From the NCBI GenBank assembly GCA_018340375.1, contig JAFFJZ010000014.1, forward strand, positions 558,001 to 622,000: a stretch of DNA of 64,000 bases, written 5' to 3'. Of this stretch, positions 24,466 through 37,700 are shown in pieces (the stretch's first letter is position 1; each line of letters opens with the position of its first letter). This DNA is from Gonatopus flavifemur. Lineage: Eukaryota > Arthropoda > Insecta > Hymenoptera > Dryinidae. The position numbers and the translations under genes were made by a program. The notes beneath the pieces are model-generated. The model was not told the origin of the DNA. It ran no database searches and was given only the letters and a program-made list of their open reading frames with translations.

Positions 24466-25345
24466 CGCACCCAACGCAGTTTGTCACAGCAACGTAACGG
24501 CGACAAACAATTTCGTTACTGGTGATGTAACCTGTTTGTTACCGGCAATGTCCTGGTTGGTAGTAATTTCCTACTCAACAAATGTAACCAGGATGTAACC
24601 ATCACATTGCGAATGAAACATAATTATACTTTTGCGATGTTGGCGTTACGTAAGAGGTGATGTTCCAAAATCACTGCAACATTCCAGTAATGAAGTCTGT
24701 TACATTTTACTTTCCCGAAAAAGTCATCACTGTAACATCCCAGTGATGAAATTTGTTACATTTTCTTCTCCTGAGAAAATCATCGCTGTAATATCCCAGA
24801 GATCAAGTTTGTAACATCGGAATTTCATGAGAATTTACAAATATTAGTATGAATAATTGTTTCTTCATGAGAGTTCAGAAAAGACAACTGAAGGAAAATT
24901 AAGGTTCTTGTTGCAGAATTTTATTATCATTATCATTCCCGAAAAATATGGCCCAAACTTGTTATGTTCTCTTTCAAAACCTTCCAGTTCACTCTAGTGT
25001 ATAATCGTTCCATCCGACTCTAAGTTTTTTTTTATAAAAAAAAATGTCATATATTGAGAAAGGATGGACGATATATCGCTCGAGATCTCTCGAATATCAA
25101 GGGTCTAATTTTCCTCGGTCATTGCTTACACGTCCTCAAGTACCCTTTGAAATGTATATCTATCAATCTAGTCCCCGGTGATCGAAATAGATAATATATC
25201 CTATTTTCTTTTATATGCGCGTTCCTTTCATTTTTTGAATATAATAAATATTTCATGTTCCGATAATAATGTACTTATTCCAATGTGATACCTTCTTTCA
25301 TAAGTTCCCTGGTTGATAATAATGTATGTCAATAATGACAATTTA

Positions 25346-25452
25346 CCCAGATAGCACAGAGTTCGTCGATGAATTCTTGAAGAACTTTTTTAGGACCCTC
25401 GAGTTCAAATGATGTTCTTGGAAAATTTTTCACGAACTCTGTGCTATCTGGG
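25346..25452. mobile_element. 107-bp MITE, CCCAGATAGCAC family
   Basis: The ends CCCAGATAGCACAGAGTTCG and CGAACTCTGTGCTATCTGGG are a perfect 20-bp inverted pair, flanked by TA on both sides. Related sequences lie at 58759-58846 and, as single ends, near 28170 and 11228. Confidence 0.88.
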
Positions 25453-25592
25453 TATTTGATTATCCGAATCGAATTAATTATATTCGCTAATCAAAGTTAA
25501 TAATGAATTGATAAAATATTCTATAAAATTCTGCAACGAGAACCTTAATTTTCCCTCAGTTGTCTTTTCTGAACTCTTATAAAGGAACAATC

Positions 25593-26008
25593 TGTTTGTG
25601 AAATAGACGTAAGGAGAGGAGAAAAATGTCCTTTCGTATCCATACGTATTGTTCTCCTCTCCTACTGTCTAATCCCCTCCTCCACTCTCAATCATGCACG
25701 ATTAGCATTGAGAGTATGTATAGACAGACACATTTCGGTAGCGCACCGGAAAAGATACTTGGTTCGTGGCCAGCAATGGCGAGAAACGCGTGCGATTCAT
25801 AACGTTGCGTGTGCTATTTTACTGTCTTGCGTTCACCTCACATGTATGTGGAAAATCACGCAGAACTGTGTAGAAACGACTTGCGAGATGTCTTACCGTT
25901 TCGTGTATCAATTTTGGCACATGAGTGGCCGTGGTGTACTTTCCTGTATGTCACAAAGGGGAATACAGACATGAAAGTGATTTTGTTAACCGACACGTGT
26001 GTGTTTAA
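25593..26008 (+). repeat. BEL 5' LTR, first part
   Basis: The first 416 bp of the 5' LTR, aligning with 38363-38778. It is interrupted by the piggyBac at TTAA (26005-26008) and resumes at 31724. Confidence 0.95.
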
Positions 26009-26284
26009 CCCTTTGCGGCATGGTGGCCATTATAATAGTCACCTCAATGTGTTTCAAGTTTACAGTTAACCAGAGACAATATAACGCTTTTTCCCCCAGT
26101 TTTGTTTTCCAATTTGATTTAGATAAGGACTGAGGAAGTATTCGGCATCACGTATACATTGTCAATCGTTTTACAAATTGTGATTTAAATGAATAAACAA
26201 TGAAAAAAAGCCGTATTCATTGAATAACACAGGCACACAAAAGAAATTGTCATGAACTAGAGGGTAGACCCCGCTATCCATACG

Positions 26285-27290
26285 TTTTTGGGGTCGCTGA
26301 AACCGAATATGACCATGGAAAATTTTTTCAATCGCCCGTTCGCCCTCGCCAACCCCCTGATGGGGGTTGAATTTGAAAAATTCGGGAAAATTCAAATGCA
26401 CGTGTATTTCTATGTTCTTTGAGACGCTGAACCCAAAACGATGAGGAAAAAGAATTTCAATCCCTCTTTTATCCGCTAGCACCCTCCTACCACCCCCTGA
26501 TGGGGATTGAAGTTTGAACTTTCGTGAAAAATTCGAATGTATATGGATTTCTATGTTTTTTGGGACGCTCAAACCAAAAATGATAACAAATAAGAAATTC
26601 CACCCCTCTCTTGCCCGCTAGCACCCTGCCACCACCCCTTGATGGGGGTTGAATTCTAAACTTTCGTAAGAAATTCAAATCCATGTGGATTTTTATGTTT
26701 TTTGGGATGCTGAAACCAGAAGTGATAAGAAAAAATGAATTCCATCGTCTCTCACCAGCTAGCACCCTCCTACCGCCCCCTGGTGGGGGTTGAATTTTAA
26801 CTTTTCATAAAAAATGCGAATGTATGTGAATTTCTATGTTTTTTGGGATGCTGGAACCAAACATGATGAGGACAAAGAATTCCAACCTCTCTCTCACCCG
26901 GTAGTATCCTCCTACCACCCCCTGATGAGGGCTGAGTTTGGAACTCACATCAAAAAATTTGAATGCATATGTATTCCCATGTCTTCTAGGATGTTTGGAT
27001 GAGAAATAATAACAAATAACAAATTCAACCCCTCTTCTACCCGCTAGCACCCTCTTACCACCCCCGGACGAGAGTTGAATTTGAAACTCACGTGAAAAAT
27101 TCAAATCTATGTGTATTTCCATGTTTTTTGGGGCGCTCAAATGAAAAATGATGACAAATAACAAATTAAACTCCTCTGTTACCCGCTAGTACCCCCTTAC
27201 TACCCCTTTGAAGAGGGTTGAATTTTAAATTTTCTCACAAAATTGAGATGTATGTGTATTTCTATGTTCTTTGAGATGCTGAGACCATAA
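26285..27290 (-). repeat. 142-bp tandem array, left limb (7 copies)
   Basis: Seven copies of a unit of about 142 bp, each with a GCTAGCACCCTCCTACC-like block, a small hairpin CCCCCTGATGGGGG followed by TTGAAT, and TTTTTTGGGACGCTGAAACC. The units are inverted relative to the limb at 27640-28165. Long open frames across the array are produced by the repeat itself. Confidence 0.9.
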
Positions 27291-27639
27291 ACGACTGCAA
27301 TCAACAATATCCATTGAATCGATTACCTCCTCACACTCCTGTACAATCATTCAAAAGAACCCAGTAGAATCCACATGAAAGTCAGTTCTCAGCGAATTAC
27401 GCTAACGATTCAGGATAAAACAGGAAAACCAAACCTTTCATGGGCTCAATACTCAAAATTCCGGCGATCCAAAGTCAATCACTTGTTGATTCAACAGGTT
27501 AAACAGTATCCTATGTTGTAAACGTCAATACTCCATGAAATAGAAATATCAGATGCATTCATGATTTGGTTCTACTCTTAGCGGGTAAAAAAGCGATGAA
27601 ATTTGTTATATGTTATCATTTCTTATTCAAACGTCCCAG

Positions 27640-28190
27640 AAAACATGCAAATGCATATACATTCAAATTTTTCACGTGAGTTCAAATTCAGCCCCCATCA
27701 GGGGGTGGTGGGAGGGAGCTAGCGGGCAAGAGAGGGGTTGAATTTCCATTTTGTTATCGTTTTCGGTTTAAGCATCCCAAAAAACATAGAAATCCACATA
27801 CACTGGAATTTTGTACGAAAGTTTAAAATTCAACCCCGATCAGGGGGTGGTAGGAGGGTGCTAGCGGGTGAGAGAGGGGTTGGAATCCTCTTTCCTCATC
27901 ATTTTTGGGTTCAGCATCCCAAAAAACATAGAAATCCACATTCATCTGATTTTTTCATGAAAATTCGGAATTCAACCCCCATAAGGGGGTGTTAGGAGGG
28001 GGATAGCGAGTGAGAGAGGGATTGGAATTCTTTTCCCCCATCATTTTTGGTTTTAGCGTCCCAAAAAACGTAGAAATACACGTACATTTGAATTCTTCCG
28101 AATTTTTCAGATTCAACCCCCATCAAGGGGTTGGTGAGGGCAAACGGGCGATTGAAAAAATTTTTAGAACTCTCGTGCTATCTGGGACGT
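27640..28190 (+). repeat. 142-bp tandem array, right limb (4 copies)
   Basis: Four copies of the same unit in the opposite orientation (AACCCCCATCAGGGGGTGG, then GCTAGCGGGTGAGAGAGGGG). The outermost units of the two limbs share the GGGCGATTGAAAAAATTTTT edge, so the whole behaves as one inverted-repeat structure. The right edge ends in GTGCTATCTGGGA, the end motif of the MITE at 25346-25452. Confidence 0.9.
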
Positions 28191-28634
28191 AAATTACTCA
28201 CGCAAAAATAATAATATGCACAGATTTCATAATCCATACAAATATTCCAAAATATGATTATTTTTGTGCAAAATACCATTGGAATATTCATTTGAAGCTT
28301 TACCACTCAGAATTGATTTTCTACGCATGATAGACTTAGGGTTTTCATCGCTACTTCGCAACTAGTTTTTTGTATCTATAATCGGAATATTAATTATTGT
28401 AGTACATATTAGTATTGACTGAGATATGTCTTTTGTTATTTGATATTGAGTAAAGACAACTTATCCGTGTTAAAGATCGCGTTTGTGTGGCAGGCTAACC
28501 GGATTGTGAAAAACTGTCTTCCGCAAATTTTTGTGTGAGAAGGCATTCTTCTCCATCAGTCGTGGAAACGACTCGAGTTCATCTATCACCTACATTTGGT
28601 GCACAAGGCATATCACTTCATATAACTCCGAAAT

Positions 28635-30287
28635 ATGGATGAAATAACTGATATTCCCAGTGATGCTGAATTTATCGATGGGTTGTGTGATGATAATGAT
28701 ATTGAGAATGATTATACTGAATGTGATGGCGAAAGAAATCTTTCTGAAGATTATCCTGACTAAGAAAGTTTTGATGATGATAAAATAGAATTCAATGATA
28801 ATGATTTTGTGTCGGCGGAAAAAAGAAAAACCCAAGATGATTCCCCATATACTGAAACTTTCGGTCCAAATATTACAGGTGATGTTACCACACCTTTAGA
28901 CATACTTTAAGGTCTGTTCCCTCATGAACTGTTAGATTCAATTGTTGAACAAACAAACCTGTACTTGAGACAGAAAAAAACTAAAGCTCATTCAATAACC
29001 AAAGAGGAATTACTAGTGTTTTTCGCTATAAATATGATGATGGGCGTGAAAAAATCCCCCTCTTACCGCGATTATTGGTCGACAGATCCAAAATTGAATG
29101 ATCCATTTATATGCGAATTGATGACGGTTAATAGGTTTGGATTCCTTCTGAGTGATTGACACATGGCTGATGACAGTCGAGAACCGAGAAAAGGAGATAA
29201 AAATTATGATAAATTGTATAAGCTAAGACCATTTATAGATACATTATCCGAAACTTCCAAGAATTGTTGGAAACCCAGCCAAAACCAATCTATTGATGAA
29301 TCCATGATCAAGTTCAAAGGCCGTAGCAGTTTGAAGCAGTACATGCCGAATAAGCCCATAAAACGTGGATACAAAGTTTGGACGCGCGCAGATGCATTGC
29401 GATACGTGTGCGAGTTTCAGGTATACATAGGTGAAGCTGAGAGTGCTGAGAAGCAATTGGGTGCCCGAGTAGTGAAAGAATTGACGCGTAACTAAGTAGG
29501 AAAAAATCATCATGTATTTTTCGATAATTTTTTTACCGGTCTTGATCTTATGATAGATTTGAAAAAAGATGAAGTGTTTACTTGTGGAACTGTTCGTTCC
29601 AACAGAAAGGATTCACCAAAAAGCATCATTCCTGATAAAAAAATGGCACATGGGCAGTATGAATACCGTACTTGTGGTGCTGGAATTAGCTGGGTCAAGT
29701 GGATGGATAAAAAAGCTGTTTTCTCTTTATCCAACTATCATGATCCTTGTGAGGTTACTGTGACAAATCGTACATAAAAAGATGGTTCTCTAAAACAAGG
29801 AACTTGCCCAGTTATGTGCTCTGACTATCATAAAAATATGGGATATGTTGATAGATCTGATCACCTAATATCAACTTACAAAATTGATAGGAACTCAAAA
29901 AAATGGTGGCACCGCATATTTTGGCATTTTTTGGAGGTAGCCATTATGATTGCATTGATTATTATTTACGATACCAGGGATCCAGCACATCCAATGGCAT
30001 CAAAAAAATCCAATTTTCATTAATTGGCAAGCCATCGTTTACCTACACCTACGGGAAGAAAATGTCAAAAAACATCTCCATCAAACGTAGTCAGTAAACC
30101 TACAGTGTCTATTGAGACAAGACGACCTCAATCGTGTCATATGTCCGTATGTGTAGGCGTTCCAAGACGTTGTGCTTTTTGTAGTACAAAGAGTCAACCT
30201 TGCGGGACTTCATATACCTGCAGTACTTGCAATGTGCCATTCTGCATAAAACATGATACAAATCGTTTTCGGAATTACCATGCATGA
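28635..30287 (+). pseudogene. piggyBac transposase
   Basis: A single reading frame of about 550 codons from ATG at 28635, broken by six in-frame stops (28761, 28908, 29157, 29493, 29775, 30021) but without frameshifts. The N-terminus is acidic, as is usual. The three catalytic Asp are present: SIDESMIKF (codon 29295), FFDNFFTG (29523) and NMGYVDRSD (29850). The C-terminal cysteine-rich zinc domain follows, with CAFCSTK, TYTCSTCNVPFCIKHD-like spacing and a final short tail. The family cuts and pastes at TTAA, which matches the element's flanks. The point stops alone explain its inactivity. Confidence 0.93.
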
Positions 30288-30289
30288 AC

Positions 30290-30880
30290 ATTCTTATACA
30301 TAAATTGTAGAACCATAAAATTGAGAACACAAAATTGTGAAACTTCATGCTGTGAAGAAAACTGTAGAAACTGAAGAGTTGAAAATGAGAAATGATTGAA
30401 AAATTTTCGATGAAAAATTGAGAAATTTGGAATAAATAAAAGAAATATAAAAATACGAAATGAAAAAAGAATACAAGATAGAAAAAATTGAAAAATACGA
30501 AATCAAAAAAATTGAAGATCAAAAAATCTAAAAAAAATTAAAGAACAAGAAAACAAAGAAGAACAGAATGGAGACAATCGCCGCTACGTCCACGTTCGTG
30601 TCCCTGGAATCAACCAAACGCGGTGACTTTCATTGAAGCCTAAATCTATGAGAATTCATTGTCGAAAAATAAGGTGCCTCAAATGATTGATAAATAAATT
30701 CCTCTTCCTTAATTGTTCGATCTTCAAATGTTCATTTCTTCTGTTCCTTGTTCATTATTCGAATGGAAAATATTGAATTCCAGAAAAAAGGAGTTGGTCT
30801 ACAGTGATTGATTCAAAAGCAATGAGTTTACGAGCTTTTCGCAAAATCCCGGTTTCCCAAGTTTCTAACGCCATCCGAAT
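30290..30880. other. A-rich, purine-rich stretch in the piggyBac
   Basis: Degenerate GAAAAATTGA-type repeats (about 30320-30560), then AT-rich sequence without a gene. Confidence 0.5.
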
Positions 30881-30884
30881 TTGC

Positions 30885-31690
30885 TCTTTGAATTTTGGAA
30901 TTTTGAGTTTGAATTCGCAATCAACCAACCGATAGCCCCTCAGTGCATGAAGTTCAGCATGGTTACACGATTCTCAAAATTTTCCGTCACCACCTTGAAT
31001 CTGACATTTTGAATTTCTAAAATCTGGTCCAGATTCGTAATTGGCGACCTGAAAAATCCCTGACACGTATTTTTCAGCGGAAATCCGCAATTTTCCAAAT
31101 CCTCCGTCGCCATCACGAATCCTCCATTTTCAATTCCGAAAATCCGTGTCTAGATTCGTAACCAGCGACCCAAAAACCCCTGACATGCAAGTCTCAGTGG
31201 AATTCCACGAGTTTCCTGATCTTTCGCCTTCATATTGAATCCGCCATTTTGAATTTTGGGGATCTGAGTTCAGATTTGTAATCAGCGACCCTGAAAATCC
31301 CCGACGCGTAAGTTTCAGCGAAATCCCCCAATTTTTTAAATTTTCCGCCGCCATCTTGAATCCGCCATCTCGAATTCCGCAATTTTGCGTTCAGATTCAT
31401 GATCAGCAACCCGAAAAATCCCAGACAAGTGAGTTTCAGCAAAATTGCGCAATTTTAAAAATTTTTCACCGCCATATTGAATCCGTCATTCTGAATTCTG
31501 GAAATCTGAGTCCAGATTCATAATCAGCGACCTGAAAAATTCCCGACAGGTGAGTCTCAGCGAAATCCCCTATGTTTTGTAATTTTTTGCCGCCATCTTG
31601 AATCCGCCATTCTGAATTTTGCAAATCCGAGTCCAGATTCGTAATCCGCGACCTCAAAAACCCATATATACCAAGTTTCATGAGAAACCG
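30885..31690. repeat. ~120-bp tandem array at the piggyBac 3' end
   Basis: Six to seven degenerate units of about 120 bp carrying CCGCCATCTTGAATCCGCCATT, GAGTCCAGATTCGTAATCAG and AAGTTTCAGCGAAATCC blocks. It lies subterminally, next to the right TIR. Confidence 0.85.
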
Positions 31691-31723
31691 CTCATCTGAA
31701 AAACGTATGCCGCAAAGGATTAA

Positions 31724-31819
31724 CTCAGCTGCCCATCACCTGTGAACGATAAACTGTGGCATCAAAGAGCGCCGGCAATTTCAAGGCTCATAGCTGTGCC
31801 TTGATTGAATCCACAAACA
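31724..31819 (+). repeat. BEL 5' LTR, second part
   Basis: The last 96 bp of the 5' LTR, aligning with 38779-38874 and ending CCACAAACA. Confidence 0.95.
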
Positions 31820-31824
31820 GTTAC

Positions 31825-31842
31825 TGGTCCTTCGAGCCGGAT
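31825..31842 (+). promoter_or_regulatory. BEL primer binding site, tRNA-Tyr type
   Basis: TGGTCCTTCGAGCCGGAT, five bases after the LTR, is complementary to the 3' end of animal tRNA-Tyr as I know it: CCA, discriminator A, acceptor strand TCGAAGG and T-stem ATCCGGC. Confidence 0.85.
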
Positions 31843-32923
31843 GCTCGAAGGTGCCGTTTTTTCTCCAGTGTTTCATGGACATTTTTGATAATATTCCACC
31901 GTGTTCGTGGAATTTCATACTGTTGTGTTAGCAACACGTGTATGTGGTTGCTATAAATTGAACAAAAACCTGGAAAAAAGTCCCTCTATCTGTGATCGTG
32001 TCCAAAATACACGCCTATTGTTCAATAATCATTTGAATAATTGAACCATGAAATTTCAATCCCGTGGTTCAGAAAATTCTAGAACGTTGATGAGTGGCTG
32101 TATGTGTGCCTCAGTTCCACACCTCCACATCACACAGATGAAGATGATATAGTTCCCCTACCATCAGCTATCTTTGGGAAGTTCAACGACACGATCAGCT
32201 GGCTCACCACGTCTTCGCGGTTTCTACTGCTCGATCAACGCAACGATCTACGATAGATATCCTTTAATGCACGGTGTGCGTGAGTATAGGATTTGAAATC
32301 GATGAAGACTGTTCAGTTACGAAATTAAATTCTTTTTCGAATAGTAGTTAATTCACGTGATTATCATTATAATTCAGTCTATTGTAATTTTCAATTGGGT
32401 TTTGAATCGAACGATGAGCATAGGGAATCGATATTCAGAGTGTTAGAGTACGTAATAGTAACTGTTGAATATTCCGATTAAATTTAGCGACTTGTATGTC
32501 ATGTGTTGCACGCGTTGAATTGATGATTTCGATTATCCAAAGTATCGATCTTGACGTTTCGGTATTCCACCGTACGATTATAATCCGACAAATCTCAGCA
32601 TGTCTCTGGGTTGAATTGAATTCAATCTCAAGTCATCCATAGAATTGTTATAGCTAGACCGATGCTCTTTGATTATCTTCTTATTGAAATTTGAAACTCA
32701 CTTGCTTTTGTTTGATCGTTGATCGCGTGAATTGAGCATATAGTGTCCATTTGAACATTTTGATCGAAAGTATCATTATTAGTTCCCGTATAATTTGTTT
32801 TACATGGTATTTACTGTTCAAATTTATCTTGTATATAGTAACTATAAGTGTATATAGAACGATAATTCACGTTTGTCGTGTTTGAATTCACGATACGAAC
32901 ATTGTTTGATTATTTTCGTGAAA
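31843..32923 (+). other. BEL 5' leader
   Basis: About 1.1 kb between primer site and gag with no gene. The primer site is followed by GCTCGAAGG, which could pair with CCTTCGAGC inside the primer site to form a hairpin. Confidence 0.6.
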
Positions 32924-34746
32924 ATGCCAACTATTGAGGCCTTGCCAAAAGACCAGGAAACTATCCTTGGTTACATCACGCGTACCGTAGACAACGTTAA
33001 AGAGTTGGGGGAATCTAATTCATCGAATGCCGTGGTGGAAAATAGGCGTCGTATCTTAGAAGATTATTGAAGTCGTATTCATTCGACTCATCAGAAGCTC
33101 TTAGCTGTTGCTACCGCCGAACAAATAGGTAGTATTGATTATTTCACACAACATACTATATTAGCGATTGAAGATGCTTATTTGGCGGCTTCAGATCATC
33201 TCGCTGGGCTATTAGCTCAATATCCAGCTGAAGAAGATGCTGTTCCCTCTAATGCCGGCAACGAAACTCGATCATGTGCCCGAAATTCATCTAATAATTG
33301 GCCAAAGATCAGGCTCCCAGCCTCCGATGGTAGTTATCTGACCTGGGAAAATTTTAGAGACTTATTCAAATCATTGATCCACGCGAATACGGCGTTGAGC
33401 GGAATTGAGAAGTTTCAATATTTGAAATCTAGTTTGCGCGGAAATGCAGCATCTCTTATAAATTCTATACTACCTACGGCTTCGAATTATACTAAAGCGT
33501 GGCAACGTGTGCAATAACGCTACGATAATGCGCGTTCAATTACCACTGCACTTATTCGCCGACTGTTGTCATGAGATACTCCTCAAAACGACAATGTCAG
33601 AGATCTCCAGAGATTTCGTGACAGCTACAATGAATACTTGGACGTGTTGGAAGGCCCCGATTTTAGGTTGTAATATGTAGGGAAATTCTTAGTTGTGATT
33701 CTTAGTATGAAGCTTGATAGTGTTACCTTGAAGGCATGGGATTTAGAATTGGGAAATAGTCGCGATATGCCTACGTTCGGAGAATCCGACGATTTTTTTG
33801 AAGGGCGCATAAATGCTTTAGAATCATACGCGTCTTCCGAATCCGCACCCGGTAAGGCAACTAAGGATGCGGCCAAACCCAAATGTAAATCGCATGTTGA
33901 GCGTTCACATTTGACAACGGTGTTGAGTTGTTTAGTTTGTAAAGCGAATCATTCGCTCGATCAGTGCCAGTCATTTGCTGGAAAGACCCTGGACACCGAC
34001 GAGATTTCGCGAGAAAACATAAACTATGCTTTAATTGTTTGAAATCGGGCCATTTCCCACGTCGATGCCCGTCACGAAAAACATGTCAGTATTGCCGTAG
34101 AAAGCACCATGTGCTCCTGCATGACACAGACAGCAGTGGATGGCCCACTCAAACTCCCACGCCGTCAACTAGTTCCAGCGTTTTTCCTGCCGTTAGCACA
34201 CTGAACGCGGGCGATCAAGGTACCATAGGAAATGTACACTTCGCGAGCGTCTCCAACCATAATGCAAAGGCCGTCCTTTTAGCCACGGCTTGGATACGAC
34301 TTTCAAGTCCGAGTGGATGCACCATGTGCGTGCGCGCATTGATTGACCCTCGCTCACAATCCACGTTTGTGTCTGAAACCGTGGCTCAAAGTTTAGGTCT
34401 CGCTAGAATGCGCACGTGTGTCACCTTTGCTGGCCTAAATGACATCAGGTCAAGTACGGTTAATTTCCGCGCAGATGTAGTTTTAAGTTCTCGAAGTGGC
34501 GCTGGGCCGAATATTCCCATTTCAGCATACATAATTCCGAAGGTCAGTAATTATCTTCCCCCACAATATATTGAATCTGAGTTTATGCGAGATTTGAAGT
34601 CTGAGTATCTGGCGGATCCTGATCCGGCTAGTCAGCACCCAATTCACGCGCTGGTAGGGGCGGATGTCTACGCCTCAATCTTCTTGGATGAGATTCGGCA
34701 GGATCCTCGTTCCGGAATTATTGCCCAATGGTCAGTATTTGGATGA
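32924..34746 (+). pseudogene. BEL gag-protease region
   Basis: The ATG at 32924 starts the gag frame. The first part is a capsid-like helical region including a WENFRDLFKSLI segment. A zinc knuckle, CFNCLKSGHFPRRC (CCHC spacing), is followed by a second cysteine cluster, CQYCRRKHH. The protease segment reads ALIDPRSQSTFV, where DSG would be expected, so the catalytic motif is lost. Stops occur near 33068, 33515, 33572 and 33670. A frame change precedes the knuckle (about 33965). TGA at 34744-34746 replaces a Trp in the conserved FGW motif, after which pol continues in the same frame. Intact BEL elements encode one gag-pol polyprotein that builds virus-like particles. Confidence 0.9.
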
Positions 34747-37700
34747 GTATTAGTCGGCCCTGCAAATGCCATCGCAAACCATAGCCATCAAATCATCTCC
34801 GTAAATCAGAGTGCATCTGCCGAAGATCTCAATGCATCCCTTAAACGATTTTGGGAAATTGAAGAAACTCCTGATGAGCATTTGATGACCAAAGATGAGC
34901 TTCAATGCGAGAACGCATTTCGCGCGACTCACAAACGCCGACCCGATGGTGCGTGCCAAGGGGGTTTACCCTTTAGGAATCCTCCCCCGATTGACATAGG
35001 TGACACCGAACTCATGGCGCTCTCCATGTTCAAACGGTTGGAAAGGAGGTTAGAACTGAATTCTGAATTGAGAAAGTCCTACGACGCATTCATGCGTGAA
35101 TATCTTACTTTGGGACATATGGCCCCAATTGAATCTCGAAGCACGACCACCACACCGCGCGTGCTAGTTCCTTACCATCCTGTTCTTGAAGTGGTAGGAA
35201 CTGTCCCCACATCGCGGGTCGTATCCAACGCGGCGTGTCGGTCCAGTCACGGCACGTCGTTGAACGACCATCTCCTATCTGGCCCAAGATTACAGGCGGA
35301 TATTATTGAGACTGTCTCTCTTCGGCGACAAGATAGGTTCGTGGTTGCTGCCGACATTGAAAAAATGTACCGGCAGATCTGGGTGCAACCAGATCACACC
35401 GATTTTCAAAGCATTCTCTGGCGGTTTTCACCTGAAGAGCCGATCAAGCCGTACCGTTTATTGGCGGTGACATACGGCACATCGTGCGCCCCCTTCCTAG
35501 CCTTAGGGGTCATACAGCAGATCGCAATCGAAGGTCGAAACCAATATCCCGACGGATCCCAAGTGCTGCTTCACCAGTCATATGTCGACGACATTTTGTT
35601 CGGCGCTGATTCTATTGAGAATGCCATTGAGAAACGCAACCAATTGGTTTCGTTGTTGAAATGTGCGGGATTCCACCTGCATCAATGGCTCTCGAACGAT
35701 TCAGCGTTAATCAATGACATTCCCATCGACGACCGGGACCCATTAGGCGAACTCACAATCCGTGACCAAGACCCAACCAAAGTCCTAGGGTTGACCTGGG
35801 ACCCTTGTTTCGACTCGTTTGGGAGTCGAAAACCCGAACTCACACCCACCGATTGTACGAAGCGGTCGATTCTCTCAACTATAGCCCGATTTTATGACCC
35901 GTTCGGATGGTTTGGCCCTCTCATTATAGTGGCCAAACTCATCGTGCAAGAGCTATGGTTAAGTCAGGTTGGATGGGATGAACCCGTACCGGAATCTATT
36001 GTGGCGCAATGGACATCGTTTTGCCAAAAGTCACAGTGCATCGGTACTGTAAGGATCCCTCGTTGGACAGGATTCTGTTCAGACATGAGCCGGTTTGAGA
36101 TTCATGGGTTTGCCGATGCATCCACCCGCGCATACGCTGCGTGTTTTCATTCATTGGTCGTTGACTCGAATGGTGTCGCTAAGGTCACCTTACTGTTGGC
36201 CAAGACCAAAGTAGCTCCAGTCAAGACCATCTCAGTCCCCCGACTGGAGTTATGTGCCACTGTCCTGTTGGCCCGCTGTCTTATTACCATCAAACAGTTC
36301 ATGACTGCTGCGTCTACGCCGGTTTTCTGTCGGACCGACTCGTCAATCGTGTTGTGTTGGCTCAACCGACATGCCTACAATTGGCAAACGTTTGTGGCGA
36401 ACAGGGTGTACACGATACAAAGTCTTCTCCCGGACGTTGCATGGCGCCATGCTTCCACAGTAGACAACCCGGCTGATTGTGCAACGCGTGAATTGAGTGC
36501 CACCGAATTAGCGACTCGTGAATTGTGGTGGTCAGGCCCACCGTGGCTACCGAAAGCTCCTGATCAATGGCCCATTTCATTACCCAGTGACCCGAATGAT
36601 TCTGATCTGGAAACTGAGTGTGAGCGGACCTCCCATATGGGAATTGAATTAGAGAATTGGACGATGATCGATCGCGTCTCAGAATGGCCCAAGTTACTCA
36701 GAGTCATCTCATATTGTCTCCGTGTCACTGATGCTGTGCGTAAGATCCCGAGGCCAAGGAATCTTTCGATTACAGCCGATGAACTGAATCGTGCTCAAAT
36801 ATGCTTATTCCGCCATGTACAATCTGAACTGTTCAGTTCAGAAATCAAGGCCATAAGCAACAACACCGATCTATCCAAGTCCAGTCGGAGCAAACGACTT
36901 GATGTGTTCTTGGACGATCGCGGTTTGTTATGTGTGGGTGGTCGCTTGCGAGAATCATTGTTGCCTCATAGTTCACGCCATCCCATCATTCTGGCAGACC
37001 ATCCAGCCATCAGAAAGTTGATTGTCCATACCCATGAAGTGACCCTCCATGGAGGAAATCGATTAACCTTATCAACCCTTCGACAACATGTGTGGATTCT
37101 GCGTGCTAGAACACTTGTTAAACAAGCGATCCATCGTTGCGTAAATTGCGTCAGAGTCAGGACCCAACTGGGCTCCCAAATGATGGCAGATCTCCCCGGA
37201 CCTCGTATCACTCCCTCGCGCCCATTTACGCACACAGGAGTTGATTACGCGGGTCCTCTGATGATGCGCACGATTAAGGGTCGTGGTCGAGCCGTTCACA
37301 AAGCGTACATCGCATTATTCATTTGCTTTGCCACCCGAGCAATCCACATTGAGTTGGTTGGAGATTATTCTACTGAGACTTTCCTAGCTGCTCTGTAGCG
37401 CTCCGTTTCATGTAGAGGTTTGCCGGCTACCCTTTATAGTGACAACGGCACAAACTTCAAAGGCGCACATCGAGACCTACAGAGTGCGATTTCAGACAGC
37501 CTCCAAGATCGAGAGATACTTAATTATTCGGCGAACCATGGCATTAAGTGGCTATTCTCACCTCCCCATGCTCCCCACTTCGGAGGGCTATGGGAAGCTG
37601 GCGTGAAGAGCGCTAAACACCACTTGCGTCGCACCATAGGCGATCATAACCTCACTTATGAGGAACTGAATACGTGCTGGCTCGCATTGAAGCCTGTCTT

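Larger units (their letters stand above)
26009..31719 (+). mobile_element. piggyBac element inserted in the BEL 5' LTR
   Basis: Flanked by TTAA at 26005-26008 and 31720-31723. The ends CCCTTTGCGGCAT and the complement of TCCTTTGCGGCAT form a near-perfect inverted pair. It is 5.7 kb long, large for piggyBac, because it carries a transposase gene plus two tandem-repeat regions. The LTR reads straight through when it is removed. The transposase is pseudogenised. Confidence 0.95.

Noticed and set aside
26171..27164. Long minus-strand open frames of 92-133 aa in the piggyBac
   Set aside because: They arise from the 142-bp tandem units, which carry the same frame in each copy.
26285..31690. CRISPR array
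   Set aside because: The repeats are 120-142 bp with no unique spacers, and the DNA is clearly eukaryotic.
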